From: Agromyces aureus
GTDB lineage: Bacteria; Actinomycetota; Actinomycetes; Actinomycetales; Microbacteriaceae
DNA length: 64,000 nucleotides
Assembly: GCF_001660485.1 (NCBI RefSeq)
Contig: NZ_CP013979.1
Location: forward strand, 2,232,001-2,296,000
Reading direction: 5' to 3'
Within the stretch, counting starts at the first letter, position 1. Each line of letters begins with the position of its first letter. The notes under the pieces are model-generated. The model was not told the origin of the DNA. It ran no database searches and saw nothing but the letters and a program-made list of their open reading frames with translations. Shown here piece by piece: positions 20,769 through 29,669 of the stretch. The position numbers were made by a program, and so were the translations under genes.

Positions 20769-21269
20769 CTACGAGCGCCAGATGTCGAGCGACTGGGCCG
20801 GCGGGCGCCCGTCGAACTCGGCGAGGATCAGGTGCGACCTCGTCGAGAGCACGCCGGGCATCACATGGATGTCGCGCAGGATCGCCTGACTCAGCTGCTC
20901 GTGGTCGGGCGCGCTGACCGTCAGCATCAGGTCGATATCGCCCGAGACGGCCTGGACCTTCTCGACGAACGGCAGCTCGGCCAGGCGGGCGGCGACGGAT
21001 TCCCAGCCGCTGTCGGCGGCGACGCGCACGACGACGAGCGCCGAGATCCTGAGGCCGATCGACGTGCGGTCGATCTTGGCGCCGAACCCGGTGATGACGC
21101 CGCGCTCGACGAGGTGCTGCACGCGGTTGTGCGCCGCGGTGCGGGAGATGTGCACGCGTTCGGCGAGCGTTCGCACCGAGAGGCGGCCGTCGCGGCTGAG
21201 CTCCGCGACGATCCGGCGATCGATGTTGTCGATCGCCTCGCCATGGTGTGCCGCATGCTCGGTCATCAT
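20769..21269 (-). CDS. Lrp/AsnC-family transcriptional regulator
   Basis: 166 residues. An N-terminal winged helix-turn-helix (IDNIDRRIVAELSRDGRLS through VERGVITGF) is followed by an AsnC/RAM ligand-binding domain. Such proteins sense amino acids or related small molecules. The ATG overlaps the stop of the upstream MpaB-like gene by ATGA, so the two are co-transcribed and possibly share a pathway, but the effector is unknown. Confidence 0.9.
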   Translation of the reverse strand: MMTEHAAHHGEAIDNIDRRIVAELSRDGRLSVRTLAERVHISRTAAHNRVQHLVERGVITGFGAKIDRTSIGLRISALVVVRVAADSGWESVAARLAELPFVEKVQAVSGDIDLMLTVSAPDHEQLSQAILRDIHVMPGVLSTRSHLILAEFDGRPPAQSLDIWRS

Positions 21270-22195
21270 CGTCCTCGGTGCTCAGGTTCAGCGTACCGGC
21301 GACGGGCCCGGTGCAGCGAGACCCGCATGGGAGCGTGCCGCACGATCCGGGGCAGCCACGGCCAGACGACGGCCACTCCCGTGAGCCAGGCGTTCGCCAC
21401 GCGTCGTGCGCGCGGCGTCCACCTGAAGCCGTAGGCATCCCTGAGCGCCGGCGGCAGCAGCTCAGCAGTGACGAGGCGCACGGGCGGCAGGAGGATCGCA
21501 AGTCCTCTCAGGGCGTCGGATGTCGAGAGCAGCGTCCGCGCCACGCGACGCGCCTCCTCGGTGACGTGCAGTACGCCGAGGCGGGCGTTCCACCAGGCGT
21601 CGAACTGCTCTCGGGTGTCGGGCCACCCCTCGCGGGATCCCTGCAACCGGAACCCCAGCGGTGCGTAACCGCGGACGATCGCATCGGCATCCGCCGCCGG
21701 AAGCGGCCCGTACACGCGTTCGTGGATGTCGAGGGCGACGGCCAGCAACGTCGAGGCCACCCACCGCTGCGCGTCGGCGTCGAACGCGCTGTACGCGGCA
21801 TCCGGCATCTCGTCGAAGGCCGCTGAGCGTTCGGAGCGTTCGGAGTGCTCGGAGTGCCCGGAGTGCCCGGGGTGCTCGGGGACTTCTGCGGTGTCGGACA
21901 TTGCCGGGCGCGCCGAGCCGCCCCGCACCGGCGCATGTCGCGCGTTGACCCGTCGAACGGCGGCACCGGCGACCTCGTCGTCGCCGAACCCGACGGCGTA
22001 GACGTAGTCGAGCGTGCCCATGAGGCGGTCGAGCGGGCGCGAGGCGAAGTCGCTGTGCCGGGCGACGCCTCGAGCGACACGCGGGTCGGCGAGCTGCAGG
22101 AGGATCGCGGCGGCACCGCCGAGCAGAAGGACGGCCTCCGCACCGTGCCGGCGGAAGACCGCCCGGTCAGCGCGCTCGGCCTCGACGGGATCCAT
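21266..22195 (-). CDS. MpaB/DUF2236-type oxygenase-like protein
   Basis: 309 residues. The order of conserved parts, GAEAVLLLGGAAAILLQLADPRVARGVARHSDF, GTLDYVYAVGFGDDE, RWVASTLLAVALDIHERVYGPL and YAPLGFRL, fits the DUF2236 family (latex-clearing-protein and MpaB-like, heme-binding in studied members). A run of tripeptide repeats of His/Ser/Glu/Arg near residues 103-124 interrupts the domain and corresponds to six 9-base units at 21825-21878. Substrate unknown. It lies 6 bases after the transglycosylase gene stop and overlaps the Lrp gene, suggesting a three-gene transcript. Confidence 0.75.
   Translation of the reverse strand: MDPVEAERADRAVFRRHGAEAVLLLGGAAAILLQLADPRVARGVARHSDFASRPLDRLMGTLDYVYAVGFGDDEVAGAAVRRVNARHAPVRGGSARPAMSDTAEVPEHPGHSGHSEHSERSERSAAFDEMPDAAYSAFDADAQRWVASTLLAVALDIHERVYGPLPAADADAIVRGYAPLGFRLQGSREGWPDTREQFDAWWNARLGVLHVTEEARRVARTLLSTSDALRGLAILLPPVRLVTAELLPPALRDAYGFRWTPRARRVANAWLTGVAVVWPWLPRIVRHAPMRVSLHRARRRYAEPEHRGR
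21825..21878. repeat. Six 9-base tandem units inside the MpaB-like gene
   Basis: Units of the form GAGYGYYCG: GAGCGTTCG twice, GAGTGCTCG, GAGTGCCCG twice, GGGTGCTCG. On the minus strand they encode repeated (E/G)(H/R)S tripeptides in frame, so repeat number can vary without a frameshift. Confidence 0.85.
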
Positions 22196-22201
22196 ACCCC
22201 A

Positions 22202-23326
22202 TCAGTACCAGTTCACGGCCTCGGAATGCGCCCAGGCGGCGCACGGGCTGCCGTACCGGGAAGAGATGTACGAGAGTCCCCACTCGATCTGCGTGTTCGC
22301 GTTGGTCCGCCAGTCGGCCCCTGCCGCGGCCATCTTGCTGCCCGGCAGCGACTGCGGGATCCCGTAGGCGCCGCTCGAGGCGTTGTACGCGTCGGCGCGC
22401 CAGCTCGACTCGCGCATCCACAGCCGGTACAGGCACTGGTATTGGCCGTCGTCCCAGCCGTACCGCGCGACGGCTGAGGCCGCATAGGCCTGGGCGGCCG
22501 TGCGATCCACGGTGACGCCCGGCGGGGGAGCGGCCGTGAATCCGCCGGCGGCTTCGGCCGCGGCAGCCGCGGCCGCCTCGCGCGCCGCGCGATCACGGGC
22601 CTCCTGCTCGCCGATGCGGAACTGGCGCTCCACCTCCACCGAACGATCCCGCAGGCTCGCCAACTGGGCGTACAGCGTGTCGAGGGCGGCCTGCTGCTCG
22701 GCGACGCGCTCCTGCGCCGCCACGTGCGCGGCCTCCGCGGCCGCCGCGGCCTCGACGGCCTCGGCCGCGAGGCGGGTGCGTTCGGACTCGGCACGATCGG
22801 CCTGATCGCGGACGGCCGCCGCATCGGCCTCGGCGCTCCGCGCTCGCGACGCCACTCCGCCGATCACGGTCGTGAGCTGGGCGGCTCGGGACAGGCCCAT
22901 CAGCAGCCGTGCCGAGGCGTCGCCGTCGAGCAGGAGTCGGAGGCCCAGGTCCGCGCCGCCCGTGCGCGCCAGGACGGCGCCGGCCCTGCCGAGGGCGGCC
23001 GTCGCGGCGGTGGCCTCGGCCTCGGCCTCCGACGCCTGATCCGCGAGCGCGGTCGCCCGCGCCGCGGCATCCGCCCTGGCCTGCTCGGCGAGCACCGACG
23101 CGCCCGCCGCGGCGACGGCGGCATCCCCGAGCCGACCCGACTCGGATTCGAGTTCGTCGACGAACGCGTCGATGCGCGAGGCCTCGGCCTCGCTCGCCCC
23201 GACCTGGGCCTTCGCAGCCTCGACCTCGTCCCAGGTCGGGTAGTCCTCGGCGGTCGCGGCGGCCGAGGGCGCGATGACGAGCGCGACGACGAGCGCCACC
23301 ACCACCGAACCCCTCACCACGCGCAC
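22202..23326 (-). CDS. Secreted coiled-coil protein with C-terminal lytic transglycosylase-like domain
   Basis: 374 residues from GTG at 23326, five or six bases after GAAGGGG; another GTG at 23332 is possible. A signal peptide (VALVVALVIAPSAAATA) precedes about 200 residues of Ala/Glu/Arg-rich coiled coil, like the N-terminal regions of RipA/PcsB-type hydrolases, then a domain of about 85 residues with WMRESSWRADAYNASSGAYGIPQ and SSRYGSPCAAWAHSEAVNWY, which matches the lysozyme-like transglycosylase fold with catalytic Glu in RESSW. It should cut peptidoglycan glycan strands. Divergent from the GH3 lipoprotein gene, which acts on related substrates. Confidence 0.85.
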   Translation of the reverse strand: MRVVRGSVVVALVVALVIAPSAAATAEDYPTWDEVEAAKAQVGASEAEASRIDAFVDELESESGRLGDAAVAAAGASVLAEQARADAAARATALADQASEAEAEATAATAALGRAGAVLARTGGADLGLRLLLDGDASARLLMGLSRAAQLTTVIGGVASRARSAEADAAAVRDQADRAESERTRLAAEAVEAAAAAEAAHVAAQERVAEQQAALDTLYAQLASLRDRSVEVERQFRIGEQEARDRAAREAAAAAAAEAAGGFTAAPPPGVTVDRTAAQAYAASAVARYGWDDGQYQCLYRLWMRESSWRADAYNASSGAYGIPQSLPGSKMAAAGADWRTNANTQIEWGLSYISSRYGSPCAAWAHSEAVNWY

Positions 23327-23392
23327 GAACACCCCCTTCGAGCCCGGCGATTCTACCCAGCACCCGCTCAGGCGATCGGTGGACACGCAGCG

Positions 23393-23398
23393 TACACT
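23393..23398 (+). promoter_or_regulatory. -10 element of the GH3 gene, leaderless
   Basis: TACACT lies 7 bases before the ATG at 23406, so transcription should start at or next to the start codon. No ribosome site is present in the gap. Confidence 0.55.
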
Positions 23399-23405
23399 CG
23401 GTCCG

Positions 23406-24581
23406 ATGCGCACGCGGCTCCTCCTCACGACGACGGCGGTGCTCGCGATGTCGCTCCTCTCGGGCTGTGCGACGGCGGCACCCGCGGCGGAGCCGACCGC
23501 TCCGACCCCGACGGCCACGTCGACGCCGACTCCCACCGCGACTCCGGATCCCGTGGCCGAGTTCGTGGAGTCGCGGATGTCGCAGATGACCCTCGAGCAG
23601 AAGGCCGCGTCGCTGCTCATGCTGCACGCCCCGGGGCTCGACCCCGCGCCGCTCAGGGCCGACGTGGAGCGCGGAACGTCGGGACTCATCCTCATGGGCG
23701 ACAACGTGCCGGCCTCGCCGGAGCAGCTGGCCTCGCTCGTCGCCGCCGCGCAGGTCGATCCCGAACTGCCGGCCCTGATCGCGATCGACGAGGAGGGCGG
23801 CGACGTGCAGCGACTGCCGTGGGATCCGGCGCCCGGTGCCGAGGCGCTGCAGGCGCAGCCGCCCGCGGCCACCACCGCCGCCTTCGCGTCTCGCGCGGCG
23901 GTGCTCGCGGCATCCGGTGTCAACCTGAACTTCGGCATCGTCGCGGATGTCACGGCCGACCCAGACTCGTTCATCGCGGCACGCGTGCTCGGCACCGATC
24001 CGGTCGCCGCGGGGGACCGGGTCGCGGGCGCCGTCGCCGGCGAGCACGACACGGTGTTCAGCACGCTGAAGCACTTCCCGGGCCACGGCGCCGCGCCAGG
24101 CGACTCGCACTCGAGCCTGCCGAGTGCGCCGCTCGGCATCGACGAGTGGCGCGCAGGGCCGGCGATCCCGTTCCAGCGGGGCATCGACGCGGGCGCCGAG
24201 CTCGTCATGACCGGCCATCTCGTGTATCCGGCGATCGATGCGCAGCCTGCATCGCTCTCGCCCGAATGGCATCGGATCCTGCGCGAGGAGCTCGGGTTCG
24301 AGGGCGTGGTCGTGACCGACGACATGCTCATGCTCGGGCGCAACGGACTGCCCGAGTACGCGGACCAGAACGAGAACGCGGTGCGGGCCGTCGCCTCGGG
24401 TGCCGACCTGCTGCTGTACGTGCTGCCGGCCGATCCGTCGAGCGTCGGCATCTCGATCGACGAGCTCGTCGGCGCGATCAGCGGCGCGGTGGCGTCCGGG
24501 CGCGTTCCGCAGGCTCGACTGGACGACGCGGTCGAGCGCGTGCTGACGCTGCGCAGGACCCTCGTCGAAGAAACTTCCTGA
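23406..24581 (+). CDS. Family 3 glycoside hydrolase lipoprotein (beta-N-acetylhexosaminidase type)
   Basis: 391 residues. Signal peptide with lipobox LSGC (C21), then a Thr/Pro-rich linker of about 30 residues, then the GH3 N-domain: IDEEGGDVQRL, KHFPGHGAAPGDSH (the Asp/His element found in NagZ-like enzymes) and the nucleophile region GVVVTDD. The KHFPGHG..DSH pattern separates N-acetylglucosaminidases from GH3 beta-glucosidases, so it probably removes GlcNAc from peptidoglycan fragments outside the membrane. It is divergent from the transglycosylase gene. Confidence 0.9.
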   Translation: MRTRLLLTTTAVLAMSLLSGCATAAPAAEPTAPTPTATSTPTPTATPDPVAEFVESRMSQMTLEQKAASLLMLHAPGLDPAPLRADVERGTSGLILMGDNVPASPEQLASLVAAAQVDPELPALIAIDEEGGDVQRLPWDPAPGAEALQAQPPAATTAAFASRAAVLAASGVNLNFGIVADVTADPDSFIAARVLGTDPVAAGDRVAGAVAGEHDTVFSTLKHFPGHGAAPGDSHSSLPSAPLGIDEWRAGPAIPFQRGIDAGAELVMTGHLVYPAIDAQPASLSPEWHRILREELGFEGVVVTDDMLMLGRNGLPEYADQNENAVRAVASGADLLLYVLPADPSSVGISIDELVGAISGAVASGRVPQARLDDAVERVLTLRRTLVEETS

Positions 24582-24663
24582 ATCTCGGAATACCCCGAGA
24601 TTTACATGCGTTCGCATTGATGTGGCGCGCATGCCACGACGACATCGAATTACGGAGAACCAC

Positions 24664-25227
24664 ATGACGAACACCGCCACCGGCATCGAGATCCCCGGCT
24701 ACCGCGCAGGCACCTGGACGATCGACCCCACGCACAGCGAGGTCGGCTTCAGCATCCGCCACCTCATGATCAGCAAGGTCAAGGGCAAGTTCGAGCGGTT
24801 CGACGCCACCTTCGTGACGGCCGAGAACCCCCTCGACTCGACCGTGACGGCGTCGGCCGAGGTCGCCTCCGTCAACACCAACGAGCCGAACCGCGACGGG
24901 CACCTCCGCACCGGCGACTTCTTCGAGGCCGAGACCCACCCGACCATCGACTTCGTCTCCACCGGCGTGCGCGTCGAGGACGGCGACTTCAAGGTCGACG
25001 GCGATCTCACCATCCGCGGCATCACCAAGCCCGTCACCTTCGACTTCGACTTCGGCGGCTTCGGCGGCGACCCCTACGGCAACTACAAGGCCGGCGCAAC
25101 CGCGAAGACCGTCGTGAACCGCGAGGACTTCGGCCTCACCTACAACGCCGCGCTCGAGACCGGCGGCGTGCTGCTCGGCGACAAGGTCACCATCACGCTC
25201 GAGCTGCAGGCGGCGCTCCAGCAGTAA
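24664..25227 (+). CDS. YceI-family protein
   Basis: 187 residues from ATG at 24664 with CGGAG upstream. The lipocalin-like YceI pattern is clear: GTWTIDPTHSEVGFSIRHLMISKVKGKF, GDFFEAETHPTIDF, DLTIRGITKPVTFDF, FGLTYNAALETGG. Members bind polyisoprenoids or other amphiphiles. No signal peptide is seen, so this copy is probably cytoplasmic. It is followed by a strong shared terminator. Confidence 0.93.
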   Translation: MTNTATGIEIPGYRAGTWTIDPTHSEVGFSIRHLMISKVKGKFERFDATFVTAENPLDSTVTASAEVASVNTNEPNRDGHLRTGDFFEAETHPTIDFVSTGVRVEDGDFKVDGDLTIRGITKPVTFDFDFGGFGGDPYGNYKAGATAKTVVNREDFGLTYNAALETGGVLLGDKVTITLELQAALQQ

Positions 25228-25243
25228 GACGAACTGCACCGTC

Positions 25244-25280
25244 ACGAAGGGTCGGATGCCGCGGGCATCCGACCCTTCGT
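25244..25280. terminator. Bidirectional terminator after the YceI gene
   Basis: A perfect 17-bp inverted repeat (25244-25260 and 25264-25280) with a GCG loop lies between convergent genes. The inner part of the stem is GTCGGATGCC/GGCATCCGAC, the recurring motif as an inverted pair. Confidence 0.85.
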
Positions 25281-25318
25281 CGTCGGCACGTCGTGCCGAC
25301 CGGCGTGGCAGACCTCCG

Positions 25319-26434
25319 TCAGGCGCCGACCGTCGTGACCTCGCCGAGGCCGGTCGACCAGAACTCCGCCCAACGGGCGAACGCCGGCCCGAACTCCTCG
25401 AGGTTCGGAGCGCGCTCGAACCGCGTGACCTCGACCGTCGTGACACCGCGGCGCTCGGGGGAGCGGCGCCAGGTGCCCACGACCTCGCCGTCGGCCACGA
25501 GGATCGGCAGGAACAGGCCGTTCTTGCCGGGAACCACGCGGGCCGCATCATCGGCGGAGCACGACACCGAGCGGTCACCGTAGCCGAGGAAGAACTCGTC
25601 GAACGGGGCGAGCACGTGCCGGGTCGCGGCCTCTGTCAGGGGGGTCGGCGGCTCGGCATCGGCCGCCACGAGCAGGTCGCCCGACCAGGCGACCACGTCG
25701 ACGCCTGCGGCCTCGACCGCGCGACGCGACTGCGTGAGCGTGAGGCCGGTCCACCACGCGAAATCGCGGACCGTCGCGGGTCCGTGGCCGCGCAGGTAGC
25801 CCGTGACCAGCTTCGCCAGCGTCTCGTCGGCATCGACGGGCTCGTTCGAGGTGGCGGGCGACCACTCGTCGAGCAGCACGAACCGCTGCCTGGCCCGCGT
25901 CTCGACCGGGCCGCCGCAGAGCACGCCCTCGACGGCGAGCCGCCAGATCAGGTGATAGCCGCGCTGGCCCGCGATCGGGATTCCCGCGGCCGCCCACGCC
26001 GCCTGCAGCTCGTCGCGCGAGGCGGAACGGCCGCCCTCGAGCTCGCGGATCGCCACCGCCCGCGCCGATGCGTGCACGGCGTCGTCGATGCCCTCGTCGC
26101 CATGGTTCTTGGCGGCGCGCTGCATGAGGCGTGCCGCCGTCAGGCGGAGGATCGGCCGAAGCATGCCGGGATCGACGAAGTGCAGCGTGCCGCGCATCGG
26201 CCACGAGCGCAGCACCGACCGGTCGTCGATCGCGGCGTCGATCGTCGCCTCGAAGGAGCCGGGCACGCGGACCCCGAGCACCCACTTCGCCGCGGCGAGA
26301 TCTTGCGCCTGCACGCACACGAGCCGCCCGACCGCGGCGCTGGGCGACGACAGCCCGCCGGTGAGGCCCTGCGCGGCGAGACGCGCGGACCTGAGGCGCA
26401 GGAGATCGAGGTCGGCCGCGGCATCCGTCGTCAT
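25319..26434 (-). CDS. Winged-helix DNA-binding domain-containing protein (HTH_42 / YcaQ-like)
   Basis: 371 residues from ATG at 26434; an in-frame ATG at 26452 would add six residues, and neither has a clear ribosome site. The family (DUF1006) is recognised from LRLRSARLAAQGL, VQAQDLAAAKWVLGVR, RSWPMRGTLHFVDP, FAWWTGLTLTQSRRAVEA and LAPFDEFFLGYGDR. Relatives such as YcaQ and AlkX are DNA glycosylases that act on interstrand crosslinks or bulky lesions; the motif set fits that superfamily broadly but a catalytic assignment is not possible here. Divergent from the ABC-F gene. Confidence 0.8.
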   Translation of the reverse strand: MTTDAAADLDLLRLRSARLAAQGLTGGLSSPSAAVGRLVCVQAQDLAAAKWVLGVRVPGSFEATIDAAIDDRSVLRSWPMRGTLHFVDPGMLRPILRLTAARLMQRAAKNHGDEGIDDAVHASARAVAIRELEGGRSASRDELQAAWAAAGIPIAGQRGYHLIWRLAVEGVLCGGPVETRARQRFVLLDEWSPATSNEPVDADETLAKLVTGYLRGHGPATVRDFAWWTGLTLTQSRRAVEAAGVDVVAWSGDLLVAADAEPPTPLTEAATRHVLAPFDEFFLGYGDRSVSCSADDAARVVPGKNGLFLPILVADGEVVGTWRRSPERRGVTTVEVTRFERAPNLEEFGPAFARWAEFWSTGLGEVTTVGA

Positions 26435-26507
26435 GGTGGAAGTCTGGCGCATGCTGCGAGTCTGCCGCGCCCCACGGACATCGGCGCAGCGGACGCCCTG
26501 CGAACGA

Positions 26508-26513
26508 TAGACT
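26508..26513 (+). promoter_or_regulatory. Probable -10 element of the ABC-F gene
   Basis: TAGACT, with an expected start near 26521 and a leader of about 47 bases that contains GGAGG before the GTG. Confidence 0.4.
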
Positions 26514-26567
26514 GGGCGGCTGTGCCATGTCGGCACGATCCCACCCCACACCTGCCGGAGGCTTCCT

Positions 26568-28166
26568 GTGCTCGCCGTTCACGATCTCGAGATCCGCGTC
26601 GGCGCACGCGTCCTGATGGAGCACGTGAACTTCCGCGTCTCCGACGGCGACAAGATCGGCCTCGTCGGCCGCAACGGCGCCGGCAAGACCACGCTCACGA
26701 AGACCCTCGCCGGCGAGACGCTGCCCACCGACGGCCGCATCGACCGGTCGGGCGAGATCGGCTACCTCCCGCAGGACCCCCGCTCCGGCGACCCCGAGAT
26801 GCTCGCCCGTACCCGCATCCTCGACGCACGAGGCCTCGGCTCGATCGTGCTCGACATGCATCAGGCGTCCATCGACATGGGCAGTGACGACCCCGTGACC
26901 GCCGAGAAAGCGATGAAGAAGTACGGCAACCTGACCGACCGCTTCAACGCGCTCGGCGGATACGCGGCCGAGGCCGAGGCGGCGTCGATCGCCTCCAACC
27001 TGAACCTGCCCGACCGCATCCTCGACCAGCCCCTGAAGACCCTCTCGGGCGGTCAGCGCCGGCGCATCGAGCTCGCCCGCATCCTCTTCTCCGACGCGTC
27101 GACGATGATCCTCGACGAGCCCACGAACCACCTCGACGCCGACTCGGTCGTCTGGCTCCGCGAGTTCCTCAAGGGCTACAAGGGCGGCGTCATCGTCATC
27201 TCGCACGATGTCGTGCTCGTCGACGAGGTCGTGAACCGGGTGTTCTACCTCGACGCGAACCGCTCGATCATCGACGTCTACAACATGGGCTGGAAGCACT
27301 ACCAGCGTCAGCGCGCCGCCGACGAGGAGCGCCGCAAGAAGGAGCGCGCCAACGCCGAGAAGAAGGCCGGCGTGCTGCAGATGCAAGCCGCCCGCTTCGG
27401 CGCGAAGGCCTCCAAGGCCGCCGCCGCCCACCAGATGGTCGCGCGCGCCGAGAAGCTCCTCGCGGGCCTCGACGAAGTGCGGGCCGTCGATCGGGTGGCG
27501 AAGCTGCGCTTCCCGACGCCCGCGCCCTGCGGACGCACCCCGATCACCGCGAGCGACCTGTCGAAGAGCTACGGCTCACTCGAGATCTTCACGGCCGTCG
27601 ACCTCGCGATCGACCGGGGCTCGAAGGTCGTCATCATCGGATTCAACGGTGCCGGCAAGACCACGCTGCTCCGAATCCTCGCGGGTGTCGACCAGCCCGA
27701 CACGGGCACGGTCGAGGCCGGGCACGGGCTGCGGGTGGGGTACTACGCCCAGGAGCACGAGACCATCGACGTCAAGCGCAGCGTGCTCGAGAACATGGTC
27801 AGCTCATCGCCGAACCTCACCGAGACCGAGGCGCGAAAGGTGCTCGGCTCGTTCCTGTTCACGGGCGACGACGTGCACAAGCCCGCCGGCGTGCTCTCGG
27901 GCGGCGAGAAGACCCGACTGGCACTGGCCATGATCGTCGTCTCGGGTGCGAACGTGCTGCTCCTCGACGAGCCCACGAACAACCTCGACCCCGCGAGCCG
28001 CGCCGAGATCCTCGACGCGCTCGCGCACTACGAGGGCTCCGTCGTGCTCGTCTCGCACGACCCCGGAGCCGTCGAGGCCCTGAACCCCGAGCGGGTGCTC
28101 ATCATGCCCGACGGCACCGAAGACCACTGGAGCGCCGACTACCAGGAGCTCATCGAGCTGGCCTAA
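26568..28166 (+). CDS. ABC-F family ATPase
   Basis: 532 residues from GTG at 26568 after GGAGG. Two nucleotide-binding domains and no membrane part: Walker A GRNGAGKT (34-41) and GFNGAGKT (about 358), signatures LSGGQRRR and LSGGEKTR, and a charged linker between the halves (YQRQRAADEERRKKERANAEKK). ABC-F proteins act on the ribosome E site in translation or antibiotic protection. It is of the general actinobacterial housekeeping type; a resistance role cannot be read from sequence. Its stop overlaps the SURF1 stop on the other strand by four bases. Confidence 0.93.
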   Translation: MLAVHDLEIRVGARVLMEHVNFRVSDGDKIGLVGRNGAGKTTLTKTLAGETLPTDGRIDRSGEIGYLPQDPRSGDPEMLARTRILDARGLGSIVLDMHQASIDMGSDDPVTAEKAMKKYGNLTDRFNALGGYAAEAEAASIASNLNLPDRILDQPLKTLSGGQRRRIELARILFSDASTMILDEPTNHLDADSVVWLREFLKGYKGGVIVISHDVVLVDEVVNRVFYLDANRSIIDVYNMGWKHYQRQRAADEERRKKERANAEKKAGVLQMQAARFGAKASKAAAAHQMVARAEKLLAGLDEVRAVDRVAKLRFPTPAPCGRTPITASDLSKSYGSLEIFTAVDLAIDRGSKVVIIGFNGAGKTTLLRILAGVDQPDTGTVEAGHGLRVGYYAQEHETIDVKRSVLENMVSSSPNLTETEARKVLGSFLFTGDDVHKPAGVLSGGEKTRLALAMIVVSGANVLLLDEPTNNLDPASRAEILDALAHYEGSVVLVSHDPGAVEALNPERVLIMPDGTEDHWSADYQELIELA

Positions 28167-29038
28167 CGCCGATCCAGCACGCCGTCTTCGAGATCGGCGT
28201 CCGAGTCGCGGCGCTGGGTGCGGTTCACCTGCCGCTGCACGGGGCGACGACGGTCGGGCTGCACTCCGGATGCCTCGGCGATCGACTTGCGCTCCCGGTT
28301 CGCGGCCCAGGCGAGGCCGATGAACCCCATGATCGCGAAGACGAACCACTGCAGGGCGTACGACAGGTGCGGACCCTCGTCGCGGAGCGGTCGGGTGGCC
28401 GCGATCGGCGGCTCGGCGGCATCCGCACCCGACTGGATCAGCAGCCCGTACGCACCGGTGTAGGTCGGGTCGTGGAGTCGCCCGGCGAGTTCGTCGAGGT
28501 CGATCGTGGCGAACTCGTCGCCGGCCGAGGTGCGCCCGTTGATCTGCCCCTCGCCGGCCTTCAGCCTGGCCTCGACGTCGACGGGGCCGGCCGGGGGAGC
28601 GGTGAACTCGCCCGGTCGTCCGTCGGAGCCCTGCGCGACCCAGCCGCGGTCGACGATGAACACCGAGCCGTCGTCGAGCCGGAGGGGCGTCAGCACTTCG
28701 AAGCCCGAGCCGCCCTGACCGGGGCGGTTGCGCACGACGACCTCCTCGTCGGCGAGGTACTCGCCCGAGAGCGCGACGACCTGCCAGCGCTGGTCGACGT
28801 CGAACCCCTCGAGGTCGGGCAGCGCGTCGGCGACCGGGATCGCCTGCGCGTCGTAGTTCGCATCGATGCGCGAGATCTCGGCGCGGGCCTCGGCGCGGCG
28901 CGCGAACTGCCACATGCCGAGCGCGCAGCACACGATCGCGAAGACCACGACGAGGGCGAGGTAGCCGGCCCAGCGGCGGGATCGCAGGAACGACCACTCG
29001 CTCGAGAACGGCGCCTGTCCCGGAAGCGACCCGCTCAC
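28163..29038 (-). CDS. SURF1-family cytochrome oxidase assembly protein
   Basis: 291 residues from GTG at 29038. Two membrane spans, near residues 24-43 and 230-250, enclose a large extracytoplasmic domain with GEYLADEEVVVRNRPGQGGSGFEVLTPLRL and VFIVDRGWV, typical of SURF1. It helps insert heme a during assembly of cytochrome c oxidase. The start overlaps the small Cys/His protein gene by GTGA, and that gene overlaps DUF3099, so the three are one operon. Confidence 0.92.
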   Translation of the reverse strand: MSGSLPGQAPFSSEWSFLRSRRWAGYLALVVVFAIVCCALGMWQFARRAEARAEISRIDANYDAQAIPVADALPDLEGFDVDQRWQVVALSGEYLADEEVVVRNRPGQGGSGFEVLTPLRLDDGSVFIVDRGWVAQGSDGRPGEFTAPPAGPVDVEARLKAGEGQINGRTSAGDEFATIDLDELAGRLHDPTYTGAYGLLIQSGADAAEPPIAATRPLRDEGPHLSYALQWFVFAIMGFIGLAWAANRERKSIAEASGVQPDRRRPVQRQVNRTQRRDSDADLEDGVLDRR

Positions 29039-29274
29039 GAGTCCACCTCGGCGGCCGCATCGAGCTCACCCTCGAACGCGGCCGAGCGGACCGGGAACGA
29101 ACGAGCCTCGAGGAACCCGCGCAGGTACTCGACGTGCTCGTCGCACGCGAGCCAGGTCTTCCATCGCTCGCCGGTGTGGATGCGGGGGTTCTGCCAGTCG
29201 ATGCGCCAAGCCGCGGCCTCGTGGCACGCCGCACGCGAGCAGACCGCACCGTCGGGCTGCATGCCGCCGATCAC
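29035..29274 (-). CDS. Small Cys/His protein in the SURF1 operon
   Basis: 79 residues from GTG overlapping the DUF3099 stop. Cysteines and histidines are arranged as C12-x4-C17-H18 and C44-x2-H47, suggesting a small metal site, with Trp and Arg between them and an acidic tail. I do not recognise a named family. Position between DUF3099 and SURF1, with start/stop overlaps on both sides, suggests it is translated together with the oxidase assembly factor. Confidence 0.75.
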   Translation of the reverse strand: MIGGMQPDGAVCSRAACHEAAAWRIDWQNPRIHTGERWKTWLACDEHVEYLRGFLEARSFPVRSAAFEGELDAAAEVDS

Positions 29275-29669
29275 GCCGCGTTCCGATCGTCGTCGGTGCG
29301 CGGCATCCGCGCGGAGCCGTCGCCGCGCTCACCCTCGGTACCGGTCGGGTCGTCGGCGCCCGCCTCGCGGCCGGTGGCGTTCGTCGGCGGAGCGGTCGTG
29401 CCCGGCGTCGAACCGCTGACCGGCACGATGGTGCCCGGCCGCTCGACCGCACCACCGAGGCCCGGACCGCTCACGTTGGCGAGGACGACCGCGATGTAGG
29501 GCAGCACGATCGCGCCGACGGCGCAGACGGCCAGCCACCAGCCCTGCACGAACAGCATCGCGAAGATGCAGAGCAGCCTGATCGCCATGGCGATCGAGTA
29601 CCTGATCATGCGCGAGCGCCGCTCCGCCTCGGGGGAGGGCGGCAGACTCGTGATCGATTGCTGCTTCAT
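29271..29669 (-). CDS. DUF3099 membrane protein
   Basis: 132 residues from ATG at 29669; a TTG one codon upstream is possible. It starts MKQQSITSLPPSPEAERRSRMIRYSIAMAIR and has two membrane spans (LLCIFAMLFVQGWWLAVCAVGAIVLPYIAVVLANV) before a disordered Thr/Pro/Gly tail. Function unknown. First gene of the operon leading to SURF1. A TAGGCT hexamer on the minus strand near 29708 may be its -10 element. Confidence 0.88.
   Translation of the reverse strand: MKQQSITSLPPSPEAERRSRMIRYSIAMAIRLLCIFAMLFVQGWWLAVCAVGAIVLPYIAVVLANVSGPGLGGAVERPGTIVPVSGSTPGTTAPPTNATGREAGADDPTGTEGERGDGSARMPRTDDDRNAA

Noticed and set aside
21825..21878. CRISPR-like array
   Set aside because: The units are 9 bases long, contiguous and coding; there are no spacers and no cas genes.
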